The position numbers and the translations under genes are program-made. Of a DNA stretch of 43,905 nucleotides, positions 1 to 7,155 are shown piece by piece. The notes beneath the pieces were generated by a model, which worked only from the letters and a program-made list of their open reading frames with translations, was not told where the DNA came from and did no database searches. Numbering within the stretch: the first letter of the stretch is position 1; every line of letters begins with the position of its first letter. This DNA is from Pseudomonadota bacterium (lineage in GTDB: Bacteria; Desulfobacterota; Syntrophia; Syntrophales; UBA5619), in the NCBI GenBank assembly GCA_018896355.1, contig JAHIMW010000115.1, positions 1 through 43,905 on the forward strand, written 5' to 3'.

Positions 1-1
1 G

Positions 2-157
2 TTCACGACACTCTTAGGCCTTCTTTCCGTGGAGATCGCGGTTACGATGCAGAACGCGGGCCTGAAGCTCGGCCTCGCATGCCTCTTTTTCCTGATCGCC
101 CTCGTCTTCGTTTACCGCTCTTTCTACGGGATGAGGATCACCGGGGATAAAATCTAA
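2..157 (+). CDS. C-terminal end of an integral membrane protein (partial)
   Basis: The window opens inside a gene. Frame 2 is open from base 2 to a TAA at 155-157 and encodes 51 residues, mostly hydrophobic. There is one likely membrane helix (around GLACLFFLIALVFVYRSF) followed by a short charged tail ending in GDKI. A good intrinsic terminator follows about 40 bases later, which supports this as the true end of a transcription unit. The family cannot be told from so short a piece; it could be a permease or another multi-pass protein. The start lies outside the window. Confidence 0.55.
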   Translation, partial: FTTLLGLLSVEIAVTMQNAGLKLGLACLFFLIALVFVYRSFYGMRITGDKI

Positions 158-195
158 ACAAGGGTCCCTGAATCCAGGTCAGATGATCAATGCTC

Positions 196-230
196 AAAAA
201 AAAGCGTCCCGGAACGGGGCGCTTTTTTTT
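196..230 (+). terminator. Rho-independent terminator
   Basis: GCGTCCC (204-210) pairs with GGGGCGC (216-222), with one G-T wobble and a GGAAC loop. The stem is flanked by an A-run before and a T-run after (223-230), so the structure could work in both directions. It lies just after the membrane protein gene that ends at 157 and probably ends that transcript. Confidence 0.85.
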
Positions 231-288
231 ACCTGTCGCTGAAACGACACATTACGGTCGATCAAATCGGGACCGCTTTAATACAAAA

Positions 289-421
289 AATGGTGGATGG
301 AAAAGGAGGGAGCCTAAAAACCATCCACCATTATAAAACTGAAAGGGGTTTGATGACCGAACCGCCTTTCAGATTATTCCTGGGCAGTGGATGGTCGGGA
401 GAGAACAGAAAAACCATCCAC
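289..421. repeat. Cluster of three hairpins, two sharing the stem GTGGATGG/CCATCCAC
   Basis: Three palindromes sit side by side. The first has arms AATGGTGGATGG (289-300) and CCATCCACCATT (321-332), a perfect 12-bp stem with a 20-base loop. The second pairs 339-350 with 360-372 (CTGAAAGG...CCTTTCAG, one bulged base). The third has arms GTGGATGG (387-394) and CCATCCAC (414-421) with a 19-base loop. The first and third share their stem, and both loops are purine-rich with a GGGAG core and end in a run of A. They may be REP-like repeats or a structured RNA; the sequence does not decide which. No coding gene overlaps them convincingly. Confidence 0.6.
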
Positions 422-1066
422 CGATCTACAAAGAAAATACAATGACCACGTCCGTACAATTATTCTATTCCGAAAGAAAAAAGGTCATGCTCTTGTTCCG
501 GTCCTTTATTTTCTTTTTTTTTGCTTTCCCTTCCGGAACACCCTCCTCCAGTGCCTCCTCATTCGGGGCCAGGAAAAAATTATACTCATCAATTCGGCCG
601 GGGCCAAGAGGTTTATTTCCCCCCTTGCTACCGCGTGATTTATCCTTCTTACTTTCACCTTGCATCAAGAAAACAGGTCTCTATTTCAATGGCCACAGAC
701 TTTTGAAAAACTGTCCACGTATTTAGAGTTGTCGAGCTGTGCCAAACATTCACAGCCTTAATAATAGCAATAGTAATGCCAATTTCCGTCATTCATTTCT
801 CCTGGGCAGATCCTTCCGGATTTTTTCAGTAACAATACAATGATATCATAGTGATGATTTATAGCGGCTCAATAAAATGCCTTTTCTTCTCTTCTAAAAG
901 CGATCGGAGGAGGATAAAATCCTGGAAGCACAGAACGGAAAAGTGCAGATACCGCACGGCTCCGCCGGAATGATGGGATGAAAATCAAGAAACCAGTGGC
1001 AACGAGAGGGACGTGCGGCAATGGCACGGAATGTTCATATTAAGCACGATGGATTATTGAATACAT
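422..1066. other. Non-coding stretch with no convincing gene
   Basis: The open frames here overlap each other on both strands, have low-complexity composition and lack ribosome binding sites, so I do not call them. The best small candidate is a 45-codon minus-strand frame at 655-792, preceded by AGGAG, with no recognisable family. The stretch is richer in A+T than the genes beside it. It lies between the terminator of the left-hand gene and the 3' end of the decayed sigma-54 activator, so it may hold debris of other genes that I cannot identify. Confidence 0.5.
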
Positions 1067-1918
1067 TCATTTGATATCATTATTGATTTTCTTTTGTTCC
1101 CGAATAAGCTTGTATCGGGAAATCCCCAAGCACCTTGCCGCCTCGGTCTTGTTTCCTCTGCTCGCCGCCAGGGTATTCTCGATAATCTTCCTCTTGATAT
1201 CGTTGGTGATTCTTTCCATGACCCGTGTAAAATCGATTCCTTCGGGGGAGAGTTGCGGCAGGATGTTGTCGATCTGGAGTCGGAGTTTTTCCTGGTTTGT
1301 CGTGATTCTCATCTCCGCCGGCAAATTTTCACAGGTAATCTGGAACCCGTCATTGTGGAGGATCATAATCCGCTCGATAATATTTTTCAGCTCACGGACA
1401 TTCCCAGGCCAGGGATAGGCGGTCAGAATGCGCTCCGCATCCTCCGTGAATCCGGTGACCTTCTTCTTGAATTTTCGGTTGAACTCCTCCACATAGTACC
1501 GGGAATCGCGGCGCAATTGACATCGACAAAGCGTTTGGTGTTCCGGTTGCTCTGCCGGTGGATCGCCCGGGCGATCAGTTCCTTCCCTGTGCCGCTTTCT
1601 CCCTGAATCAGGATGTTCGTGTTGTGCCCGGCCACCTCTTCGATCACATGAAACAGGCTGAGCATCTTTTTCGATTTGCCGAGAATATTGTGAAATCCGA
1701 GGAGCATATCCTCCCGCTCCTTGAGTTTCTCCACCTCCGTCTTGAGGGACTTCGTCCACCACCTCATCGAGGATCTTTACAAGGATTTCATTTACATTGG
1801 AGGGCGTAGTCAACAGAGAATTCAAGCGGAATATGCTTTGCAGAAGCTTATCCTTGTCCAGCAGAAGTATAGAGGAGATCCGCGAACGGTCATCCGTGAT
1901 TTGCGACGGTTGGGACAT
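1067..1918 (-). pseudogene. Decayed sigma-54-dependent transcriptional activator (GAF / AAA+ / Fis type)
   Basis: Fragments of an NtrC-family activator lie in order on the minus strand but in two frames. The N-terminus (about 1918-1750) ends in NEILVKILDEVVDE, the usual opening of a GAF domain, and then the frame breaks. The next piece (about 1750-1505, the other frame) has the linker, the Walker A motif GESGTGKE and FVDVNCAAIPGT. The rest of the AAA+ core (GAFTGA loop, Walker B, sensor I) is missing. The first frame resumes at YYVEEFNRKF, with the sensor II region (YPWPGNVREL) and a C-terminal Fis-type helix-turn-helix (NKTEAARCLGISRYKL). Two internal deletions, each shifting the frame, removed most of the GAF domain and roughly 100 residues of the ATPase. 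The start is ATG at 1918 or TTG at 1921. A product could not work as an activator. Confidence 0.85.
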
Positions 1919-1998
1919 CAATCAACCCTTTCTCATTGCTTTTCCGACCGATGATAGAATCAGGATTCGCTGCAATAGTGAACGCTATCGGAAAGAAA

Positions 1999-4038
1999 TC
2001 AGCCGACCTTATCGTAGGCAAAGAACTGCATCGTAAAAACGGCCCTTCCCTGCGTGGCGGAGCGGAGATCCGTCGAATAGCCGAACATCGCCTTCAGGGG
2101 GACCCTTGCGCGGATATCGCTGACCGCCCCTTTCGGAGCTATGCCCTGGATCTCTCCGCGCCGGGCATGAATGTCGCCGATCACCTCCCCCATAAATTCG
2201 CTCGGGGTGATGATATCCACCAGCATCAACGGCCCCAGAAGCACGGGATCGGCCTTCAGGCAGCCCTCCCGAAAGGCGGAGGAGGAGGCGATCTTGCAGC
2301 CGAGCGGCGTCGTTTCCCCTTCTTTCTGGTTCCCTCCGAGGAGGACGACCCGGATATCGATGACCGGATACCCCGCGAGAACGCCGCTCAGCACCCTTTC
2401 GCGGACGCCCTCTTCCATCGCGACCAGCAGTTCTTCCGGAATGACGGCCCCTTCTTCGAGTCGGCGAACGATCTCGACCCCGCCGCCCCGGTCGGTCGGC
2501 TCAAGAATGAGCTTCACATGACCGAAATGTTTTTTCTCTCCCAGTTCCCTTTCGAAGAGCCCCTCGCATTCGACGCGCTTCTGGATCGTCTCCCGATGAA
2601 CGACCCGCGGCTTGCCTACGTTCACCCGGGCGTTGAATTCACGCTGCAGGCGGTCGGTAATTATTTCGAGGTGAAGCTCCCCCATGCCGGAGAGGACCGT
2701 CTGGGCTGTCTCGTCGTCGTACTTGACCCGGAGGGTCGGATCCTCCTCCATGAGTTTGCTCAGGGCGGCGGTCAGTTTCTCCTGATCGGCGGGCGTCTTG
2801 GCCTCGATCGCCTGGCTGATGACCGGCTCATAAAAATCAATCGGTTCAAGCAGGATCGGGTGCGCCTCATCACAGATTGTATCACCCGTCGTGATCTCCT
2901 TGAGCCCCAAGACGGCGACGATGTCGCCGGCGCCCGCCTGCTCCACCCGCTCCCGTTTGTTTGCGTGCATCTTCAAGAGGCGGGCGATCTTCTCCCTCTT
3001 CCCTCGGCTCGCGTTGTAGAGTTCATCCCCCGTGTGGAGGCGTCCCGAATAGATCCGTAGATAGGTCAGTTTTCTTCCCTCGTCCTGCATGATCTTGAAG
3101 GCCAGGGCCGCCAGGGGCTCCTTGTCGCTGCTCACCCGGACCTCTTTCTGCTTCGTCAGCGGATTCAGGCCCGTGACGGGGGGGATCTCTTCCGGCGAGG
3201 GCAGATAGTGAACCACCGCGTCCAGAAGCGGCTGCACCCCTTTGTTCCGGAGGGCCGAACCGCAGACGACGGGCACGATCTTCAGAGAGATCGTCGCCTT
3301 GCGGATCGCCTCGATGATCTCCTGCTCGGGGATCTCCGTCCCGTCGAGATATTTCTCTGCGATCGCGTCGTCCAGATCCGCAAGCAGCGCGATCATCCGG
3401 TCACGATGCTCCAGAGCCTGCGCCCGGATCTCTTCCGGAATATCCGCATATCCGTAGGAGGCTCCCTTGGTCGCGTCATCCCAGGTGATCACCTGCCGCC
3501 GGATGAGGTCGACGACCCCCCGGAAGGCCTCCTCCTCCCCGAACGGGATCTGGATCGGCAAAGGCAGGGAGTTGAAGCGCTCCTTCATCTGCCTGATCGT
3601 ACCGGCATGGTCCGCACCGACCCGGTCCATCTTGTTGATGAACGCCACCTTGGGAACGCCGTACTTGTCGGCCTGGTGCCAGACGGTTTCCGACTGAGGC
3701 TCAACCCCCCCTACAGCGCAGAAGACGACGACGGCCCCGTCGAGGACCCGGAGACTCCGCTCGACTTCAATTGTAAAATCGACATGACCGGGCGTATCAA
3801 TGATGTGAATCTCGTGGTTTTCCCAGGTGCAAGTGGTCACCGCCGAGGTGATGGTGATCCCCCTCTCCTGCTCCTGCGGCATCCAGTCCATCACAGCCTC
3901 GCCGTCATGGACCTCGCCCATCTTGTAGGATTTGCCCGTGTAGAAGAGAATTCGCTCCGTCACCGTCGTTTTACCCGCGTCGATATGAGCGGCGATTCCG
4001 ATATTCCTCGTGCGGGAGAGTCTGGATTTGGATGCCAT
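1999..4038 (-). CDS. fusA: Translation elongation factor G
   Basis: This encodes a 679-residue GTPase that drives translocation of tRNA and mRNA on the ribosome (domains I-V of EF-G). Motifs seen: AAHIDAGKT (G1, about 16-24), RGITI (G2, 59-63), DTPGH (G3, 81-85), NKMD (G4, 135-138) and a G5-like CGSAL. The C-terminal domains IV and V contain HARRGEIQG and the ending FGYSTDLRSATQGRAVFTMQF, typical of bacterial EF-G. It is a little shorter than housekeeping EF-G (about 690-700 residues) and is not in a ribosomal-protein operon. It may therefore be a second EF-G paralogue (EF-G2 type), which I cannot settle here. It lies 26 bases after the GerMN-domain gene on the same strand and is probably cotranscribed with it. 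Confidence 0.93.
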   Translation of the reverse strand: MASKSRLSRTRNIGIAAHIDAGKTTVTERILFYTGKSYKMGEVHDGEAVMDWMPQEQERGITITSAVTTCTWENHEIHIIDTPGHVDFTIEVERSLRVLDGAVVVFCAVGGVEPQSETVWHQADKYGVPKVAFINKMDRVGADHAGTIRQMKERFNSLPLPIQIPFGEEEAFRGVVDLIRRQVITWDDATKGASYGYADIPEEIRAQALEHRDRMIALLADLDDAIAEKYLDGTEIPEQEIIEAIRKATISLKIVPVVCGSALRNKGVQPLLDAVVHYLPSPEEIPPVTGLNPLTKQKEVRVSSDKEPLAALAFKIMQDEGRKLTYLRIYSGRLHTGDELYNASRGKREKIARLLKMHANKRERVEQAGAGDIVAVLGLKEITTGDTICDEAHPILLEPIDFYEPVISQAIEAKTPADQEKLTAALSKLMEEDPTLRVKYDDETAQTVLSGMGELHLEIITDRLQREFNARVNVGKPRVVHRETIQKRVECEGLFERELGEKKHFGHVKLILEPTDRGGGVEIVRRLEEGAVIPEELLVAMEEGVRERVLSGVLAGYPVIDIRVVLLGGNQKEGETTPLGCKIASSSAFREGCLKADPVLLGPLMLVDIITPSEFMGEVIGDIHARRGEIQGIAPKGAVSDIRARVPLKAMFGYSTDLRSATQGRAVFTMQFFAYDKVG

Positions 4039-4064
4039 AGAGATTCACCACGGGGCCAAGCCCG

Positions 4065-4697
4065 CTATCCCTCTTTCGGCGGCGCCGCCGGAGCGATCAG
4101 TTCCCGGTTCATCATGAACGGGCTGCGGAGACCGATATGTCCTTTAAGCGATTCCCTTTCCTTGCCGCCAATCAGAATTCTGACCTTCTTGATCGACGGC
4201 AGGTTGGTGGTCAGCGTATTGGTCAGTGAATAGACGGTCGCCATTTCCGCGGCGCTTCCTCCCGGATGATTCGCCACAAGACTCTCCCGGAAATTGACGG
4301 AGAGGATCTCATCCCCTTCCTTTTTGACGCCCTCTATCTCCGTCTTCGCGGGAAAGGTGTTGACCAGCCCCGTCTTCGAGCCGGCGATGAGGGCCAGGAC
4401 GATCTCCTTCGCCTGATCCTCCGGCTCCTTTCCTTTGGGGATGAACCGCTTTTCAGGAACGAGAAAACGTTCGTTGGCATCGGAAAAAAAGAGGGTTACC
4501 TCCTGTTTCTCCCTCTTTTTCGATGCGGTCTGTCTCCCTGTGGCGGGTGGATAGATATAATCGAACAGGGTAATAAAAAAAATGGCCAGAAAGACCACGG
4601 AGGCAACGACAATCACGGAAAGGAGTAAAACCCTTCGGCCCTTCTTCGTTTTCTTGTGTTTGACCTCTGCGGTCCGCCTTTGCTTTTTCGTGGCCAT
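4065..4697 (-). CDS. GerMN-domain membrane-anchored protein
   Basis: The protein has 210 residues. The N-terminus is very basic, followed by one membrane helix (about 24-46), so the remainder should face the periplasm. From about 68 to 185 it matches the GerMN (sporulation/germination-like) domain: VTLFFSDANERFLVPEKR, then ILSVNFRESLVANHPGGS, then YSLTNTLTTNLPSIKKVRIL. The family name comes from spore germination proteins, but in Gram-negative bacteria the role is unknown, perhaps in the cell envelope. It lies between the HD-domain gene and EF-G on the minus strand. The C-terminus is short and rich in Ala and Pro. Confidence 0.8.
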   Translation of the reverse strand: MATKKQRRTAEVKHKKTKKGRRVLLLSVIVVASVVFLAIFFITLFDYIYPPATGRQTASKKREKQEVTLFFSDANERFLVPEKRFIPKGKEPEDQAKEIVLALIAGSKTGLVNTFPAKTEIEGVKKEGDEILSVNFRESLVANHPGGSAAEMATVYSLTNTLTTNLPSIKKVRILIGGKERESLKGHIGLRSPFMMNRELIAPAAPPKEG

Positions 4698-4811
4698 AAG
4701 ATCCTTCGTCCTTCCCGTTTGCGAGTTCCGGCAACGTAGGGCATTTTCACGACAGTGTCAAGAAGAGATCAACCACTAGCCCGACGACGGCCTGGAGGGA
4801 TGTGTCAGTCT

Positions 4812-5417
4812 TTATCTATTTTTCTCCGATGATGATCCGTGATTGCCATTGACCCACCAGTCGCTTTTGTCCTTAAACCACCAGTTGGAAGAATCGGTGT
4901 CGAGAATGGTCTCGGCCAGACTGCGGGCGTTTTCCGTGGTAAGACGCAGAACGGCGAAACGGATCCACTCCCGGCTGTATTTGTTTCCCAGATCGCCACA
5001 CTCCTTCAACTGGAGGATCAGCGCGAGCTGATCGGCATCCCGAGCTAACAGGGCCTCTCTCGTCTCTTTCCCGTTGAATTCGTCGAGAGCGGCCTCGATC
5101 TCCCCACCGAAGAAAAGCGGCTCCGCGAGCTCCCGGGTCGCCTTCTTCTCATCCACCGTCACATATTTCTTGTTCACGTAATTCATGTCGCCCGTACGGG
5201 CCTCGGGCAGATCATGCATAAGGCAGAGTCGGAGGACCTTTAACTCATCCGCCTCCGAATCCATTTTGCACAGGACGTAGCCGATGTAAAGCGTCCGTAA
5301 AACATGTTCGGCCACCGATTCGCACCCGGAACCCAGAAACTGGAAACCGCTCCGCGGGGTTTTTTTCAGCATCCCGACTTCAAAAAGAAAATCTGCTATC
5401 TCCCTCATCTTTTTCAT
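4812..5417 (-). CDS. HD-domain phosphohydrolase (YfbR/HDDC2-like nucleotidase)
   Basis: A 201-residue cytosolic protein of the HD superfamily, closest in motif style to 5'-deoxynucleotidases. The metal-binding residues are visible: H38 in SVAEHVLR, H68-D69 in CLMHDLPEA (with E72 after it) and an Asp in ARDADQL (about 127-129). YfbR-type enzymes remove phosphate from deoxynucleoside monophosphates; the substrate here is inferred. The last 25 or so residues (from about SSNWWFKDK) are tryptophan-rich and look unrelated to the domain. The DNA there and just upstream of the gene contains the same simple motifs (CCATTGACC, ATGATCC), so the tail may come from repeat sequence. Confidence 0.82.
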   Translation of the reverse strand: MKKMREIADFLFEVGMLKKTPRSGFQFLGSGCESVAEHVLRTLYIGYVLCKMDSEADELKVLRLCLMHDLPEARTGDMNYVNKKYVTVDEKKATRELAEPLFFGGEIEAALDEFNGKETREALLARDADQLALILQLKECGDLGNKYSREWIRFAVLRLTTENARSLAETILDTDSSNWWFKDKSDWWVNGNHGSSSEKNR

Positions 5418-5491
5418 TCACCCATTGACCATGATCCACGATCAGCTTTTCAACGTGGTCTCAACCCAAACGGAAAACCTGCTTCTTTAAG

Positions 5492-5710
5492 TCACCCTCG
5501 CTTCAACATCCGGATCCGGTTTGCCATCATCTCGGAAATATTTCTCACCTGAAGCTGGAGGGCGGCGATCCCTTCCGGTTTCATCGCCCCCACCCGGTCC
5601 AGATGCTCCTTCCAGTATTCCAGCAGACTGATCTCGTTCTCCTTCAGCTTTCGGTCGAACCGCAGCTGGATCTCCTTCAGCAGAGCCGCCTGCTGCTCCA
5701 TTTCCGCCAT
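5492..5710 (-). CDS. Small coiled-coil protein of unknown function
   Basis: A 72-residue charged, probably helical protein (MAEMEQQAALLKEIQLRF at the start, ISEMMANRIRMLKRG at the end). The start codon at 5710 follows a clear AGGAGG with 4-5 bases of spacing, which is why I accept it as a real gene. No Cys, membrane segment or signal peptide is present. It stands about 75 bases upstream of the HD-domain gene on the same strand and may head that operon. I do not recognise the family. Confidence 0.6.
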   Translation of the reverse strand: MAEMEQQAALLKEIQLRFDRKLKENEISLLEYWKEHLDRVGAMKPEGIAALQLQVRNISEMMANRIRMLKRG

Positions 5711-5953
5711 GAACCCTCCTAACCCCGTCGCATGCGCCTTCGCAAAACCATTACGGAAGCAGATGTACAGCCTGCCCTGTTATTCCCAATCGGCTCATAT
5801 ATATCACTTCAAACCGATCTTGCAACCCAGAAAATGGTCAACATCCGATCATGGCCTCCCCGTGCGGTAACGATTGCCCCATTCCCGCTGGACATTTCAA
5901 GAAGATTGTCGTAAGACTTGGCAGCACATTGGACTTCAAAGGAGGGAGGGGTT

Positions 5954-7144
5954 ATGTCGCTTGATTTCGAATTCACACCGGAGCAGAAAATGATCGAGGA
6001 GATCGTCTGGCGCTGGGCATCCAGCTGGCTGGAACCGCAGATGGAGGAACTCTACGAGCAGGACCGGATGCCTCCGGACCTGTTCCGGGAACTGGGCAAG
6101 ATCGGCGTCAACGGCATCGTCTTTGAAGAAAAATACGGCGGTGCGGGCCTCGGCTACGTGGAGACCCTGCTCATCTACGAAACCATCGCCCGGGTGAGCA
6201 ACGCCCTGGCCATGACCGTGGGGGCCAGCCAAACCCTCTGCTTCGACAACTTCCGACGAAACGCGACCGAAGAGCAGAAGATGGAAATCCTCCCCCGGGC
6301 TTGCAGCGGCGAGTACGTCGGCTGCCTGGGAATCACCGAACCCAACGCCGGCTCCGATGCGATGGGGATGACCACCCGGGCCGTGAAGGTGAATGACCGC
6401 TATGTCGTGAACGGGAGCAAGGCATTCATCACCAACGGCAACGTCGCCGATGTCATGCTCTTCTATGCGAAGACCGACCCCGCCCGCGGAGCGCACGGAA
6501 TTTCCGCTTTTTATTTTCTGACGAACGGGGTAAAGGGGCTTTACCGCGAAAAAATCAAAAAGTGGGGCATGCGGAGCTCCCCCACGGCGCTGATCACCTT
6601 CGATGACATGGAAATTCCCGAAGGAAACCTGATTGGCGGGTTGAATCGCGGCGGGGCAATTCTCACCAACGGTCTCTGCACGGAGCGGATCACCCTGAGC
6701 GGCTGCTCTCTGGGCTCGCAGCGGGCCTGCCTCGAGCTGAGCCTGCGGTACGCCAGGGAAAGAATCCAATTCGGGAAGCCGATCTCTTCGTTCCAGTTCA
6801 TCCAGGGCAAGCTCGCCGACATGTACACTGGCTACATGGCCTCCAGATGGATGGCCTACAGCGCCGCCGCCTACTGCGACTCCCTGGAGAAAAAGGTCGG
6901 GGGGAAGGGAACCGACCTGGACCGCAAGGCGGCCGCCGCCCTCCTCTTCTGCGGAGAGATGGGCACGAAGGTGGCCGCGGACGCCATCCAGATCCACGGA
7001 GGCTACGGCTACTGCCAGGAATACGCGGTCTCCCGGCACTATCTCGATCAGAAACTCTGGGATATCGGCGCCGGTACCGCGGAGGTGCGCCGGATGATCA
7101 TTGCCCGGGAGCTTCTCCGGGACAACTTCCAGAGCGCCCGGTAA
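5954..7144 (+). CDS. Acyl-CoA dehydrogenase
   Basis: A 396-residue flavoenzyme that oxidises an acyl-CoA to the 2-enoyl-CoA and passes electrons to electron-transfer flavoprotein. ATG 5954 is chosen because AAAGGAGGGA lies just before it; the frame is open upstream but has no such site. All acyl-CoA dehydrogenase regions are present: FAD/substrate segment CLGITEPNAGSDAMGM (124-139), VNGSKAFITNG (152-162), RIQFGKPISSFQFIQGKLAD (270-289) and IHGGYGYCQEYAVSRHY (347-363). The usual catalytic Glu of the YEGT motif is replaced: the protein reads IGAGT (371-375), as in isovaleryl-CoA dehydrogenase, where the base is a Glu in helix G. Here E244 (TERI) is in that position. Substrate is unknown; a branched, long or aromatic-derived acyl-CoA is possible. 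Confidence 0.92.
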   Translation: MSLDFEFTPEQKMIEEIVWRWASSWLEPQMEELYEQDRMPPDLFRELGKIGVNGIVFEEKYGGAGLGYVETLLIYETIARVSNALAMTVGASQTLCFDNFRRNATEEQKMEILPRACSGEYVGCLGITEPNAGSDAMGMTTRAVKVNDRYVVNGSKAFITNGNVADVMLFYAKTDPARGAHGISAFYFLTNGVKGLYREKIKKWGMRSSPTALITFDDMEIPEGNLIGGLNRGGAILTNGLCTERITLSGCSLGSQRACLELSLRYARERIQFGKPISSFQFIQGKLADMYTGYMASRWMAYSAAAYCDSLEKKVGGKGTDLDRKAAAALLFCGEMGTKVAADAIQIHGGYGYCQEYAVSRHYLDQKLWDIGAGTAEVRRMIIARELLRDNFQSAR

Positions 7145-7155
7145 CGGATGGAGAA

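Noticed and set aside
387..726. Overlapping plus-strand frames at 387-638, 391-726 and 521-706
   Set aside because: Three overlapping frames of low complexity with no ribosome binding sites, starting inside a hairpin repeat.
655..792. A 45-codon minus-strand frame with AGGAG upstream
   Set aside because: Too short and without a family match; listed only as a candidate in the gap description.
1022..1038. TGGCACG sequence resembling a sigma-54 -24 box, near the decayed sigma-54 activator
   Set aside because: The -12 part does not match (no GC at the right spacing) and it points into the 3' end of the pseudogene.
1936..3060. Long plus-strand open frame (374 codons) over EF-G
   Set aside because: It is the mirror of the EF-G gene on the other strand, has no ribosome binding site and no domain; EF-G motifs are unmistakable on the minus strand.
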